Positions 17,204-24,878 of a stretch of 41,307 nt of DNA are shown here, piece by piece; the first letter of the stretch is position 1, and every line of letters starts with the position of its first letter. The DNA comes from a virus. The translations under genes were made by a program, and so were the position numbers. The DNA is taken from the IMG/VR virus record IMGVR_UViG_3300046328_000255, positions 1 through 41,307 of that record; one strand, given 5' to 3'. The notes beneath the pieces are model-generated. The model had not been told where the DNA came from and ran no database searches. It saw nothing but the letters and a program-made list of their open reading frames with translations.

Positions 17204-18400
17204 ATGGTAGATTTAATTGATGCAAATGGATTGACGCTGAAAACCCGCAACGAGATTGTGGCAGAGCTTGAGGCTGGATTGCAGGGCATTTATGGTGCAG
17301 ATATTAACCTTGACCAGAACTCACCCGATGGACAAGTTGTAGGAATTGTGGCGCAGCAAGCGATTGATATTCGTGAAATAGCACAAAGCATTTATAACAG
17401 TTTTGACCCTGATAAAGCGGTAGGTAGACAGCTTGACGAAAGAGTTGTGATAAACAATATTCAAAGGCAGGGCGGTACTTTCACAATCACGCCTATTACA
17501 ATGGTTATTGACCGCACAATTAGCTTGCAAGGGCTTGATGCGAATTTTAATAGCATTAATGGAACTGGTTTTACAATCCAAGATGACTCAGGCAATCAAT
17601 ATATTTTAATGGACTCAGAAACTTTCACCGCTGGCACATATTCAAGAAATTTTCGTGCAAGAAATATCGGCTTAGTTGAAACGACTGTAAACACAATCAC
17701 TAATCCAGTTAGCATTGTTTTGGGTGTTGTGAGCGTGAATAATCCAAGCGCAGCACTTGAAATAGGACAAGCGGAGGAAACGGACTCAGCCTTGCGGGTG
17801 CGTAGGCAGCGTTCGGTTGCTATTGCAGCAAATGGATATTTGAATGGCTTGCTTGCCGTTGTGCTAAATCTTGATGGCGTAACCGATGCAAAGCTGTATG
17901 AAAATGATACCAACGCAACCGATGCTAACGGAATACCAGCACATTCAACATGGCTTATTGTTGAGGGAGGCGCAAATACTGACATTGCAAATGCGTATTA
18001 TGCAAAAAAATCATTCGGTTCAGGTATGCGTGGAATTGTTGAGGTAGATATTGAAACGGCAAGTGGCGATATATTTGTGGTGAAATTTGACCGCCCGACT
18101 GCTGCTGATTTATATATCCGTTTTGACATCCAACCGACTGTTGCAGTACCGACTTATGATATTGCCGATATTAAATCTTATATTGTGGCAAATTTATCAT
18201 ATAACATAGGCGACTATGCAGAAACGTCCAGTATTACAGCGATTGCAAGAGATGCGATTGCGGTAAATGGTGGCGGTGGCGTGGCGGTTAATGTTGAGAT
18301 TTCGGACGATGATTTGACTTGGGTGGATTATTTAGAAACTGCTGATTTAGATGAGCAATGGACTTTATCAACAACAAGAATAGATATTACGGAACTGTAA
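17204..18400 (+). CDS. Baseplate J-like wedge protein
   Basis: Protein of 398 residues. N-terminal TLKTRNEIVAELEAGLQGIYG, DQNSPDGQVVGIVAQQAIDI and QLDERVVINNIQRQGGT are clear baseplate-J signatures, and RRQRSVAIAANGYLNGLLAVVLNLDGV marks the second conserved block. J-like proteins (P2 gpJ, T4 gp6) form the wedge core. A GGGAG site at 17191-17195 precedes the ATG. Neighbouring wedge and DUF2612 genes complete the module. Confidence 0.9.
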   Translation: MVDLIDANGLTLKTRNEIVAELEAGLQGIYGADINLDQNSPDGQVVGIVAQQAIDIREIAQSIYNSFDPDKAVGRQLDERVVINNIQRQGGTFTITPITMVIDRTISLQGLDANFNSINGTGFTIQDDSGNQYILMDSETFTAGTYSRNFRARNIGLVETTVNTITNPVSIVLGVVSVNNPSAALEIGQAEETDSALRVRRQRSVAIAANGYLNGLLAVVLNLDGVTDAKLYENDTNATDANGIPAHSTWLIVEGGANTDIANAYYAKKSFGSGMRGIVEVDIETASGDIFVVKFDRPTAADLYIRFDIQPTVAVPTYDIADIKSYIVANLSYNIGDYAETSSITAIARDAIAVNGGGGVAVNVEISDDDLTWVDYLETADLDEQWTLSTTRIDITEL

Positions 18401-18401
18401 A

Positions 18402-19154
18402 ATGGCTGACGTTTCAAGCATCATAAATTACTACGTTGATTTGCTAATTATTCAATATGCGGATAAGCCAAAGGCAAGAGCAACGATTGCGCTTTATATT
18501 GAGGAATTAATGGCGACTGGCATTTTGTTTGATGTGCGAGATGCTTTTAATCTTGAAACTGCTATTGGCGTTCAACTAGATATTATCGGAAAGTATGTTG
18601 ACCTTGACCGCTTTTATTCAAGTTCAGATTTATCAGGTGATTATTTTGGATTTGCCGATGCGGCTGATATTGGTGGAACTTCCGCTAATATAGTTGGTTT
18701 TGATGATGCGGCTGCGCCCGATAAAACTGGATTTTTCCTTGATGCAAGCGAGGTGATTTCAAACAATATGCGCTTGAATGATGATGCTTTTCGCACGCTA
18801 ATCAAGTTTAGAATTGTGCAGAATAATTCTGACCATTCAGTAAAAAGTATAACCGACTCAATCTTTGCGTTTTTCAATACTTCCGTTTTGGTGAAGGACA
18901 ATTTAGATATGACAATGACCTATTTTGTTGGTGATTATTCAAATTCCTTAATCAGGGCGGCATTGCAGAAAAAAGTATTACCGAAGCCTATGGGAGTGAG
19001 GCTGGAAGCGTTAAATGGCAATCAATTTTTTGGATTTGCTGATGCTGCAAATTTAGATATTGAGCGCAGTTATTTATCGGGTTTTAATGATGCTGCGGTG
19101 GGATTTACACAAGAGGGTAGATTTCTCAGTTCAACTTATGATATTATCACTTAA
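18402..19154 (+). CDS. DUF2612 baseplate/tail-fibre connector
   Basis: Protein of 250 residues. The block FNLETAIGVQLDIIGKYVDLDR is the DUF2612 signature, followed by FRTLIKFRIVQNNSDHSVKSI. An internal repeat is visible: FGFADAADIGG...GFDDAA near residue 82 and FGFADAANLDI...GFNDAA near residue 204. These proteins take the place of P2 gpI and link wedge to fibre. It follows the J gene and precedes the tail fibre. Confidence 0.8.
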   Translation: MADVSSIINYYVDLLIIQYADKPKARATIALYIEELMATGILFDVRDAFNLETAIGVQLDIIGKYVDLDRFYSSSDLSGDYFGFADAADIGGTSANIVGFDDAAAPDKTGFFLDASEVISNNMRLNDDAFRTLIKFRIVQNNSDHSVKSITDSIFAFFNTSVLVKDNLDMTMTYFVGDYSNSLIRAALQKKVLPKPMGVRLEALNGNQFFGFADAANLDIERSYLSGFNDAAVGFTQEGRFLSSTYDIIT

Positions 19155-19168
19155 CACAAGGATTTGAC

Positions 19169-20791
19169 ATGGCAAAGATTACTAGAAAAACGCAAAAAAT
19201 ATTCGCTTCAACGGCTGGCGCAACTGGTATTACTGAATATGGAAGCCCTGCTGCTGGATTGCCAGTTTATACTACAGATGTGGCGCAAGTTCAAACAGCG
19301 GAATGGTTAGATGGCTGGGCTGCGGCTGCGCTTGCTGGCAGTGAAATTCCAACATTCCAAGATTTCAATGGCATTCATTACGTGATGTCTAGCCAAGTTG
19401 GATATTTGCTTCAAGAAGGTATACCAGAATATGACGTTGCAACGACTTATTATGCAAATTCTATAGTTAAAAAAGCTGGTACTTATGAGCTTTACGGCTC
19501 AATTATAAATAACAATTTAGGCAATGCCCTTCCAAGCGCAGTTTCAAATGCTAATTGGGAATATTTAGGCGCACTTGGCGAAACTGCTAATCCTATTTCA
19601 TGGGGCGGAACTGCTGGCGGTACTGCAAATGCTTTGACTTTGACACCTTCAACAGCTTTAACAGCCTATACGGCTGGACAAGTTATTGCATTTCTTCCTG
19701 CATCAAATAACACAGGGGCGGTGACTGTAAATATTTCAGCTTTGGGTACAAAAGATATTACAAAAAATGGTACTATTGCTTTGACCGCAAATGAGTTGGT
19801 AGCTGGAAAAGTTCAATTTGCCATTTATGACGGCACGCAATTTCAGCTTATTAATACAAATGCCTTTGCGAAAGGTGCTGACGTGGCATCTGCTTCAACG
19901 ATCAATCTGACTTCCACAACTGGTAATATTATTGATGTTACAGGTACGACCACAATTACAGCGGTTACATTGCCAGAGGGGCAAGTGCGTTATGTGCGGT
20001 TTACAGGAATTTTGACGCTTACTCATGGTGCAAGTTTGGTATTGCCAAGCGGTGCGAATATCACAACAGCGGCTGGCGATTATGCAATATTTATCGGATA
20101 TGCAAGCGGTGTGGTACGTACTATTTATCAACGCCAAAGCGGATTGCCTATAGTTGCAAAAGCTCCAGTTAAAATAGATTTTACATCATCAGGAACTTAC
20201 ACGCCAACAGCGGGTATGACTTCTTGCTTTGTGCGGGTTCAAGCTGGCGGTGCTGGTGGTGGCGGGGTTGGTACAGCTAACCCTTCAATCGGTGCGGCTG
20301 GCGGTGCTGGTGGTTATGCGGAAGGTGTTTTTACTGCTGCAACTATTGGCGCATCTCAGGTAGTTACTGTTGGAGCTGCTGGTGCGGCTGGTGCATCAGG
20401 CTCATTAAGTGCTGGCGGAACTGGTGGCACAAGCTCGCTTGGCTCTTTAGTTGCGGCAAATGGTGGCGTAGGTGCAAGTGGAAGCTCAGGAAACGCTCAA
20501 GTTGGGAGTGGTTTAGGTGGTACTGCAACAGCAGGAAGCACGCAAATTGCTGGTGGTGCGGGGTATAATGGAATGTCAAATGGCGGCACAGCCTCGTTAA
20601 ATTATTCTGGGCAAGGTGGCACAGCAGTAATGGGTGCTGGTGGACGTGGAGTAACTTCTGCGGGTACTGCTGGTAGTGCTGCGCCCGCTGGATATGGTGG
20701 TGGCGGCTCAGGTGCTTACGGCAACGGCTCAGGGCTTGCGGGTGGTGCTGGCGGTGCAGGGTTTATAACAATTATTGAATATTTTAATTAA
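19169..20791 (+). CDS. Tail fibre / receptor-binding protein with a glycine-rich tip
   Basis: Protein of 540 residues with an AAGGA site upstream. The N-terminal region (1-75) is the attachment part; residues about 88-135 have a YDVATTYYANSIV...Y-G-S...P...W pattern of a small carbohydrate-binding module; the middle is beta-rich with many Thr/Val repeats; the last 190 residues are extremely Gly/Ala-rich and end in GAGFITIIEYFN. Gly-rich tips of this sort fold as stacked glycine helices or beta sandwiches in some phage adhesins and are probably the receptor contact. Host receptor cannot be read from the sequence. Confidence 0.83.
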   Translation: MAKITRKTQKIFASTAGATGITEYGSPAAGLPVYTTDVAQVQTAEWLDGWAAAALAGSEIPTFQDFNGIHYVMSSQVGYLLQEGIPEYDVATTYYANSIVKKAGTYELYGSIINNNLGNALPSAVSNANWEYLGALGETANPISWGGTAGGTANALTLTPSTALTAYTAGQVIAFLPASNNTGAVTVNISALGTKDITKNGTIALTANELVAGKVQFAIYDGTQFQLINTNAFAKGADVASASTINLTSTTGNIIDVTGTTTITAVTLPEGQVRYVRFTGILTLTHGASLVLPSGANITTAAGDYAIFIGYASGVVRTIYQRQSGLPIVAKAPVKIDFTSSGTYTPTAGMTSCFVRVQAGGAGGGGVGTANPSIGAAGGAGGYAEGVFTAATIGASQVVTVGAAGAAGASGSLSAGGTGGTSSLGSLVAANGGVGASGSSGNAQVGSGLGGTATAGSTQIAGGAGYNGMSNGGTASLNYSGQGGTAVMGAGGRGVTSAGTAGSAAPAGYGGGGSGAYGNGSGLAGGAGGAGFITIIEYFN

Positions 20792-20800
20792 GAGGGAAAT

Positions 20801-21007
20801 ATGAATTTAGCAATTATAAATAGCGAAACTAATATTGTTGAAAATGTTATCATTCCTCCAAAAGAGGGCGATACATATACAGTTGCATCAGGTTTTTATA
20901 GCGTATTATCTGATATTGCTAGCATTGGCGATACCTATGAAAATGATGAATTTATTAAACCAGAATTGCCAGAGCAAGATTTACCAGAGGAAGAATTGCC
21001 AGAATGA
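20801..21007 (+). CDS. Small protein with acidic Pro-Glu repeat tail
   Basis: Protein of 68 residues with a GAGGG site before the ATG. The N-terminus (MNLAIINSETNIVENVI) has the form of short phage proteins found just after fibre genes; the C-terminus is a PELPEQDLPEEELPE repeat. It overlaps the next gene by 4 bases. A fibre assembly role is possible; nothing in the sequence proves it. Confidence 0.65.
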   Translation: MNLAIINSETNIVENVIIPPKEGDTYTVASGFYSVLSDIASIGDTYENDEFIKPELPEQDLPEEELPE

Positions 21008-21567
21008 TTTTTTTAATTGCGATTTTAGGGGCTTTTTTTAATGGTTGCCGTGGCGGCTTACTCAATGTTTTGTTTTCACCAAAGCAAGATAGCATCATTT
21101 TAAAGAGAGTTGGTAAATTCGGCAATGCTCTTGTTTTTGGCTTGGTAACTGCATTTTGCGTAAATTCATTGCTTGGATTGTTATTCGGATTTGCTGCAAT
21201 GTTGATTGGTGCATCTTTTGGCTGGGGAAAATATATCACGGGTATTGTTAAAAAGACTTTTGACCCTAACGAAAAAGAAATTGTTTGGATTGATAATTTA
21301 GTTATGCGCTCAACTGACCATGCCGTATTGCGTTCAGTTGCTGCATTATCGCTGCGTGGTTTAATATGGACTTCAATTATTGCAGGTTTTTTCTCATTTT
21401 TCAGCTTGTCATATTTGTTTTATGCGCCAGTTGGTTTATTAATGGGATTGGTTTATTGGGCTTCAATTGAAATATGCGGATTGTTTAAAAATAGGGGTTA
21501 TGGTTGGAGTTTAGGAGAGTTTTTCTTTGGTGCAATTCTTTGGGCGGCTTTTGTTTTAATAGGGTAA
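21004..21567 (+). CDS. Multi-pass membrane protein of the lysis region
   Basis: Protein of 187 residues with four or more hydrophobic segments (about 1-18, 45-75, 118-150 and 165-186) separated by short charged loops. No family is recognised. Its place just before the holin/spanin/endolysin group suggests a role in lysis timing, superinfection exclusion or envelope targeting; this is inference. It is coupled to the upstream small gene by an ATGA overlap. Confidence 0.7.
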   Translation: MIFLIAILGAFFNGCRGGLLNVLFSPKQDSIILKRVGKFGNALVFGLVTAFCVNSLLGLLFGFAAMLIGASFGWGKYITGIVKKTFDPNEKEIVWIDNLVMRSTDHAVLRSVAALSLRGLIWTSIIAGFFSFFSLSYLFYAPVGLLMGLVYWASIEICGLFKNRGYGWSLGEFFFGAILWAAFVLIG

Positions 21568-21570
21568 ATT

Positions 21571-21927
21571 ATGCTTTTTGGGCTTTCAATATCGCTAAAT
21601 ATTTGTGCTATAATTGCTGGTTTAGTGGTTATAGGCAAGCACGCTGATAAATTCCAAAACAGTTGCATCACGCATTTTTTTCAATCACGAATTGAGCGCA
21701 TTTATTTTATGGTGGCAATTTCTATGCTATTGAATTTAGGCATTATTATTTGTGTTGTTTGGTATTATTACGCAAAGTGGGTTTACAATTTACCACTTCC
21801 GCTAGAACAGATGCTAGGGCTTTGTCATATTGGTGTAGCCATTCTTTCAAATTTATGGCATTATAACACATTGGAAGAACTTAAAGAAATGGACTCATCA
21901 TGTGGCATCGCATTACGGAAGGAATAG
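21571..21927 (+). CDS. Small membrane protein of the lysis region
   Basis: Protein of 118 residues with three hydrophobic segments (about 2-21, 46-68 and 82-98). Its last 28 bases overlap the holin candidate in another frame. It could be an alternative holin or antiholin, or an unrelated membrane protein. No family identified. Confidence 0.65.
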   Translation: MLFGLSISLNICAIIAGLVVIGKHADKFQNSCITHFFQSRIERIYFMVAISMLLNLGIIICVVWYYYAKWVYNLPLPLEQMLGLCHIGVAILSNLWHYNTLEELKEMDSSCGIALRKE

Positions 21928-22229
21928 CTGACATTCTAGTTTTAGTTGCAGTTAGCTTGACCGCAGGGATAATGCGTACTCTAGTTTCACCAACAAATAG
22001 AACTTTAAAAGATTATTTGATTACATTCTTTTTTAGCGTACCAGTTGGTGTAGTTGCAGGTAATATCATGGTTGAATATGGAGCTGGTGATTGGCTTGCA
22101 ATTACAGCGGCATCAGTTGCCGCATTATTAGGACGTGATTTGATTGTTGCGATTGTAACTCAAAAGGCATATCTTGGAAAAGCGTTTCAAAGGGCATCGG
22201 ATAATCTCATAGACAAATTTACAAAGTAG
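21900..22229 (+). CDS. Holin candidate
   Basis: Protein of 109 residues with two or three transmembrane segments (about 9-28, 38-58, 65-85) and a basic C-terminal tail (KAFQRASDNLIDKFTK). Size, topology and position directly before the spanin and endolysin genes fit a small phage holin that opens the inner membrane and releases the endolysin, which has no signal sequence. The start is weakly supported by a Shine-Dalgarno site. Either upstream membrane protein could be the true holin. Confidence 0.62.
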   Translation: MWHRITEGIADILVLVAVSLTAGIMRTLVSPTNRTLKDYLITFFFSVPVGVVAGNIMVEYGAGDWLAITAASVAALLGRDLIVAIVTQKAYLGKAFQRASDNLIDKFTK

Positions 22230-22235
22230 GATTTT

Positions 22236-22595
22236 ATGTTCAATTTTATATCTAATTTTTACGCTAATTATAAAATTTATATCATAGTGATTGCCATATC
22301 AGGATTGCTAACAAGTGCGTTTTTCTTTGGATATCGCTACGCTGGCGCACAATGCGAAGCTGAAAAACTGGAAGCATTGGAAGATGCGATAAAAGCGCAG
22401 CAAGAAACGGAAAAGCTATTGCATGAGCAATCAAGGCAATTTGAGCAATTTAGAGTGGAAAACGAAACCAAAAACAGAAACCTAATAAAAAGGCTGGAAA
22501 ATGAAATTAAAACAGATGATAGTTATAAACGTGCTATTCCTAGCGGCGGGCTGCGCCTCCTCAGTGAAGCCGTTGCCAGTGCAAATGCAAGCTAA
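22236..22595 (+). CDS. i-spanin (Rz-like inner membrane spanin subunit)
   Basis: Protein of 119 residues. One N-terminal transmembrane helix (about 13-32) is followed by a long charged coiled coil (about 40-100), rich in Glu, Lys and Gln, exactly the Rz architecture. The o-spanin gene begins inside its 3' end in another frame, which is a hallmark of Rz/Rz1 pairs. The pair spans the periplasm and fuses the membranes at the last step of lysis. Confidence 0.82.
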   Translation: MFNFISNFYANYKIYIIVIAISGLLTSAFFFGYRYAGAQCEAEKLEALEDAIKAQQETEKLLHEQSRQFEQFRVENETKNRNLIKRLENEIKTDDSYKRAIPSGGLRLLSEAVASANAS

Positions 22596-22746
22596 CTTAA
22601 TTCAACCTTGCGCTGACCTTGCGCCAGTTGAAACGTCATTTACCATTGCAGATTTGCTTGAATGGAGCATAGAAACCACTAATCAATATGCAGAGTGCAG
22701 AAATAAACATAAAACGCTCAGCGAGGCTATAAATGGCAGTATTTAG
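22501..22746 (+). CDS. o-spanin lipoprotein (Rz1-like)
   Basis: Protein of 81 residues starting inside the i-spanin gene in a different frame. A short signal peptide ends in the lipobox LAAGC (residues 14-18, Cys18 lipidated), then a Pro-containing periplasmic segment. It is somewhat longer than lambda Rz1 and extends about 150 bases past the i-spanin stop, so the arrangement is overlapping rather than embedded. It shows that the host has an outer membrane. Confidence 0.84.
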   Translation: MKLKQMIVINVLFLAAGCASSVKPLPVQMQANLIQPCADLAPVETSFTIADLLEWSIETTNQYAECRNKHKTLSEAINGSI

Positions 22747-23125
22747 TAAAGCATCAGCGGCAAAGTTGAAAACCTGCCATATTAACCTGCAAGTTATTTT
22801 ACTTGAGGCAATCAAAGAGATTGATTTTGTGGTTTTATGCGGTGAACGCACAATAGCAGAGCAACAGAAATTATACGCACAAGGGCGCACAACTGCTGGC
22901 AATATCGTAACTCACATCGATGGCATCACTAAAAAAAGCAATCATAACTATACACCTTCGCTTGCTGTAGATATTGCGCCTTATCCGATTGATTGGAATA
23001 ATTTAGATAGATTTAGAGATTTAGCAAAAGTCATAAAACGCATTGCAATGGAAAATAGCATTGAGTTGCGATGGGGCGGTGATTTTTCAAAGCTCAAAGA
23101 TTTCCCCCATTTTGAGCTTGCTTAA
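22733..23125 (+). CDS. Endolysin, L-alanyl-D-glutamate peptidase (M15 family)
   Basis: Protein of 130 residues, the size of the T5-like M15 peptidases. The zinc site is visible: SNHNYTPSLAVDI (H and D ligands in the S-x-H-x(6)-A-V-D pattern) and the late PHFEL histidine; GERTIAEQQKLYAQGRT precedes it as in the family. It cuts the L-Ala-D-Glu peptide bond of peptidoglycan. No signal peptide, so it depends on the holin. It overlaps the o-spanin by 14 bases; spanins before endolysin is an uncommon order. Confidence 0.9.
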   Translation: MAVFSKASAAKLKTCHINLQVILLEAIKEIDFVVLCGERTIAEQQKLYAQGRTTAGNIVTHIDGITKKSNHNYTPSLAVDIAPYPIDWNNLDRFRDLAKVIKRIAMENSIELRWGGDFSKLKDFPHFELA

Positions 23126-23152
23126 CCATATTGGTGAGTTCAACAAAATGGG
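23106..23152. repeat. Inverted repeat at the end of the lysis operon
   Basis: CCCATTTTG (23106-23114) and CAAAATGGG (23144-23152) are perfect complements, 29 bases apart, the left arm lying in the last codons of the endolysin gene. Neither strand has a T-run directly after it, so a simple intrinsic terminator is not shown. Its right arm overlaps the 3' CCA end of the tRNA-like element. Confidence 0.5.
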
Positions 23153-23223
23153 TGCGGTGATTGGTACTGCCCCAACTTTCTCCAGCGTATGAAGCTGGCG
23201 GCTTACTTTTTGCCCTCTCCGCT
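23149..23223 (-). ncRNA. tRNA-like element with CAT anticodon loop and encoded CCA
   Basis: Read on the minus strand this 75-base stretch folds by eye as a cloverleaf. Acceptor AGCGGAG pairs with CACCGCA (5 of 7 pairs, A-A at 1:72 and 6:67). D stem is GGC/GCC, anticodon stem CCAGC/GCTGG with the loop TTCATAC, then a 5-base variable loop, a T stem GTTGG/CCAAT (one G-U), a discriminator C and CCA. The T loop (GGCAGTA) and D loop lack the usual TTCRA and GG, so it is either a degenerate tRNA, a tRNA-like regulatory RNA, or chance. It lies in the non-coding gap between the convergent lysis and leftward operons. Confidence 0.42.
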
Positions 23224-23235
23224 TCCAAAGTATAT

Positions 23236-23424
23236 TTATTTTTTCTGATTTATCAAATAGAAAAAGCAGCATGACATAATCGGAATAGCCATATAACAAA
23301 TTGCAGTAGTCGCCATAACGATTATAGCGGGATTTTCCATAAACATAGTTAAAAGGAAAAAGACGATTGCAGTTAAAGTATATCCGATAGCCAAAAAACG
23401 TAGTGTGTTTAATACAAATTTCAT
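23236..23424 (-). CDS. Small membrane protein
   Basis: Protein of 62 residues with two transmembrane segments (about 8-29 and 33-56). It has AAGGA 7 bases before its ATG, and that ATG overlaps the stop of the upstream gene (ATGA). Last gene of a four-gene leftward operon. Function unknown. Confidence 0.68.
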   Translation of the reverse strand: MKFVLNTLRFLAIGYTLTAIVFFLLTMFMENPAIIVMATTAICYMAIPIMSCCFFYLINQKK

Positions 23425-23600
23425 AATAATCCTTGTTGTTTGAGTTCTTCCTTTACCTTTGCGATTGATTGCAAGGCATTACTTGCCAACATACCAAACC
23501 TAGTTGCCAGCTCATAAACGTATATATCAGGGTGTTTTTTGTGCAAATTATAGAGTTTTAAGTCACGCTCATAGTTTTTGCGTTTTGGTTTTTCAGTCAT
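23421..23600 (-). CDS. Small basic protein, possible DNA-binding
   Basis: Protein of 59 residues starting MTEKPKRKNYERDLKLYNLH. The start at 23600 is chosen over an upstream in-frame Met at 23645 because GGAG lies 8 bases before it. The middle (PDIYVYELATRFGMLASNALQSIAKVKEEL) resembles a helix-turn-helix. Its start overlaps the stop of a 25-codon ORF upstream. Function unknown. Confidence 0.65.
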   Translation of the reverse strand: MTEKPKRKNYERDLKLYNLHKKHPDIYVYELATRFGMLASNALQSIAKVKEELKQQGLL

Positions 23601-23670
23601 AATCACTCCATCTAAATACTTCATCAACGCTTGCAAATTGTTCACGAAGCCAGATTTTAATTTTCATCAT
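23593..23670 (-). CDS. Very small protein (25 residues) of the leftward operon
   Basis: ATGATG at 23670 opens a 25-residue ORF (MMKIKIWLREQF...) that ends in TGA at 23593. GGAG lies 8 bases upstream, inside the preceding gene; the ATGATG overlaps that gene's stop; and its own stop lies inside the next gene (ATGACTGA). The tight coupling on both sides supports real translation. Confidence 0.55.
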   Translation of the reverse strand: MMKIKIWLREQFASVDEVFRWSDYD

Positions 23671-23831
23671 TTTTTCAACTCCTCCAGTTCAGTTACTGCC
23701 CATGATATAGACCATGCCAGCAATTTTGTTTCTGACTTGGTGTATTTATCTTGAATTGAATCAGCAAGCGCATTCATAACGATTGCGGCTTTTTTCAATG
23801 CGGTTATTCTGACTTTGTCTTCTAATTCCAT
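23667..23831 (-). CDS. Small helical protein, first gene of the leftward operon
   Basis: Protein of 54 residues (MELEDKVRITALKKAAIVMN...). The start at 23831 has AGGAAAATT directly upstream; the open frame extends further 5' but that extension runs through the promoter region and looks non-coding. Largely alpha-helical, no recognised family. Confidence 0.65.
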   Translation of the reverse strand: MELEDKVRITALKKAAIVMNALADSIQDKYTKSETKLLAWSISWAVTELEELKK

Positions 23832-23979
23832 AATTTTCCTATGTTGGTTATTTTTGCAACATATTGCATAAAATCGGACATTGCAAGATAAATATTTACT
23901 AGATGCAAAAATAAATGCTTGCATTTTGTTTTTGCGTATGGTAAAGATAGGACACCAAAAACAACAAACAGGAGGCAAA
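23832..23979. promoter_or_regulatory. Divergent promoter region between leftward and rightward operons
   Basis: This 148-base gap holds many TTGCAA/TTGCAT/ATGCAA hexamers, which may be operator half-sites. Rightward, TTGCAT (23919-23924) is followed after 17 bases by TAAAGA, inside the shared 16-base motif TTTTGCGTATGGTAAA (23930-23945). Leftward, a TTGCAA is followed after 17 bases by TATGTT. The rightward gene has GGAGG before its ATG. Promoter calls are by eye. Confidence 0.55.
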
Positions 23980-24303
23980 ATGTACGAATCACACCAAACA
24001 GACCAACATAAAACAATCCATTTACAAGAGCGTAAATGGGAGCAATTCGGAGAAATTCAGATCACAGGATATAACAGGGTTGATTTTACTTATGATATTT
24101 ACATGAATGAAGTTGACGGAGTGGAATTTTGGGAGCTGGAAAACTGCAAAGTTAATTTTGCTTTTGGCATTGGTAATCCAGCCTATGTTACAATCTGGAC
24201 AACTGATAACAAAATGCTGCAAAAAATGGGCTTTCCATTTGAGGAAGTTTTAGAAAAAACCCGCCACGAATTAGGCGCAGTAAAACAAGTGAGGGCAAAA
24301 TGA
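23980..24303 (+). CDS. Hypothetical protein, first early rightward gene
   Basis: Protein of 107 residues with a strong AGGAGG site ending 5 bases before the ATG. Content is polar with many aromatics (RKWEQFGEIQITGYNRVDFTYDIY...FWELENCKVNFAFG), probably a compact beta fold. No family is recognised. It is the first gene behind the 16-base motif, so likely expressed early. Overlaps the next ORF by ATGA. Confidence 0.72.
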   Translation: MYESHQTDQHKTIHLQERKWEQFGEIQITGYNRVDFTYDIYMNEVDGVEFWELENCKVNFAFGIGNPAYVTIWTTDNKMLQKMGFPFEEVLEKTRHELGAVKQVRAK

Positions 24304-24472
24304 AAGCACAAGATTATTTAGACGATTTATTAGAAATCCAAGAAATGCACGAAAATTTAGGCGATACTGTAGCGATGAAGCAAATTATTTGATTGCCGAG
24401 CTTATGACTAGCGTCATTGGAATGTGTGAAAAACTAAAAGAATATGAAAAAAAAGAAGCGAGGAAAAAATGA
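24300..24472 (+). pseudogene. Small gene split by a one-base shift
   Basis: The zero frame gives 30 residues (MKAQDYLDDLLEIQEMHENL...) and stops at 24392. The -1 frame is open over the whole stretch and carries a coding-like continuation (CSDEANYLIAELMTSVIGMC) to the TGA at 24472, which overlaps the next start (ATGA). One extra T in GATAC near 24367 would join them smoothly. A slippery A AAT TTA (24353-24359) also exists in the right frame, so -1 recoding is an alternative to a deletion or a sequencing error. Confidence 0.6.
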
Positions 24473-24630
24473 CTGTAATCAACATGAAACATTTTAAGGA
24501 TTTGCAAGAAGCTGAAAAAATAGCAGCCGAGCATTTTCCTGAAAACCTAGTGCAATTTCAAAAAATCAAAAACAAGATTTTGCACAATGGATATCAACCT
24601 GACTATCAATATTACAAACCAACAAAATAG
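24469..24630 (+). CDS. Small hypothetical protein
   Basis: Protein of 53 residues (MTVINMKHFKDLQEAEKIAA...), helical in the first half and Tyr/Lys-rich at the end (DYQYYKPTK). The ATG overlaps the preceding TGA. GAGG is present upstream at 24460-24463. No family recognised. Confidence 0.65.
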   Translation: MTVINMKHFKDLQEAEKIAAEHFPENLVQFQKIKNKILHNGYQPDYQYYKPTK

Positions 24631-24638
24631 GATATAAA

Positions 24639-24878
24639 ATGACAAAACAAACATCAGTATTTCAGATAAAATATACCACGATTGCGCTAATTGCTTTTAG
24701 CATGGCATCTGGTGCAATTCCAGCGCATTATGCAACAAAATATCATGCCGAATATAAAGAACTAAAATTTGCAGCGCAAAAACAAGATGATATTGAGGGC
24801 AAGAAAACACTTGCAAGTTTGGGCTACGATGCGCCTTTTTACGTTGATTCAACCGAAGCGACACGTTGGGGGCAATAA
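24639..24878 (+). CDS. Small single-pass membrane or exported protein
   Basis: Protein of 79 residues. One hydrophobic segment (about 12-28, TTIALIAFSMASGAIPAHYA) near the N-terminus is followed by a charged tail, so it is either exported or anchored with the C-terminus outside. AGGA precedes the ATG. Its stop overlaps the helicase-methyltransferase start by one base. Function unknown. Confidence 0.68.
   Translation: MTKQTSVFQIKYTTIALIAFSMASGAIPAHYATKYHAEYKELKFAAQKQDDIEGKKTLASLGYDAPFYVDSTEATRWGQ

Noticed and set aside
23087-23299. Leftward ORF of 70 codons over the lysis operon end
   Set aside because: It overlaps the endolysin end, the tRNA-like element and the start of a better supported leftward gene, and it has no convincing ribosome binding site. 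The composition is explained by the RNA-like fold.
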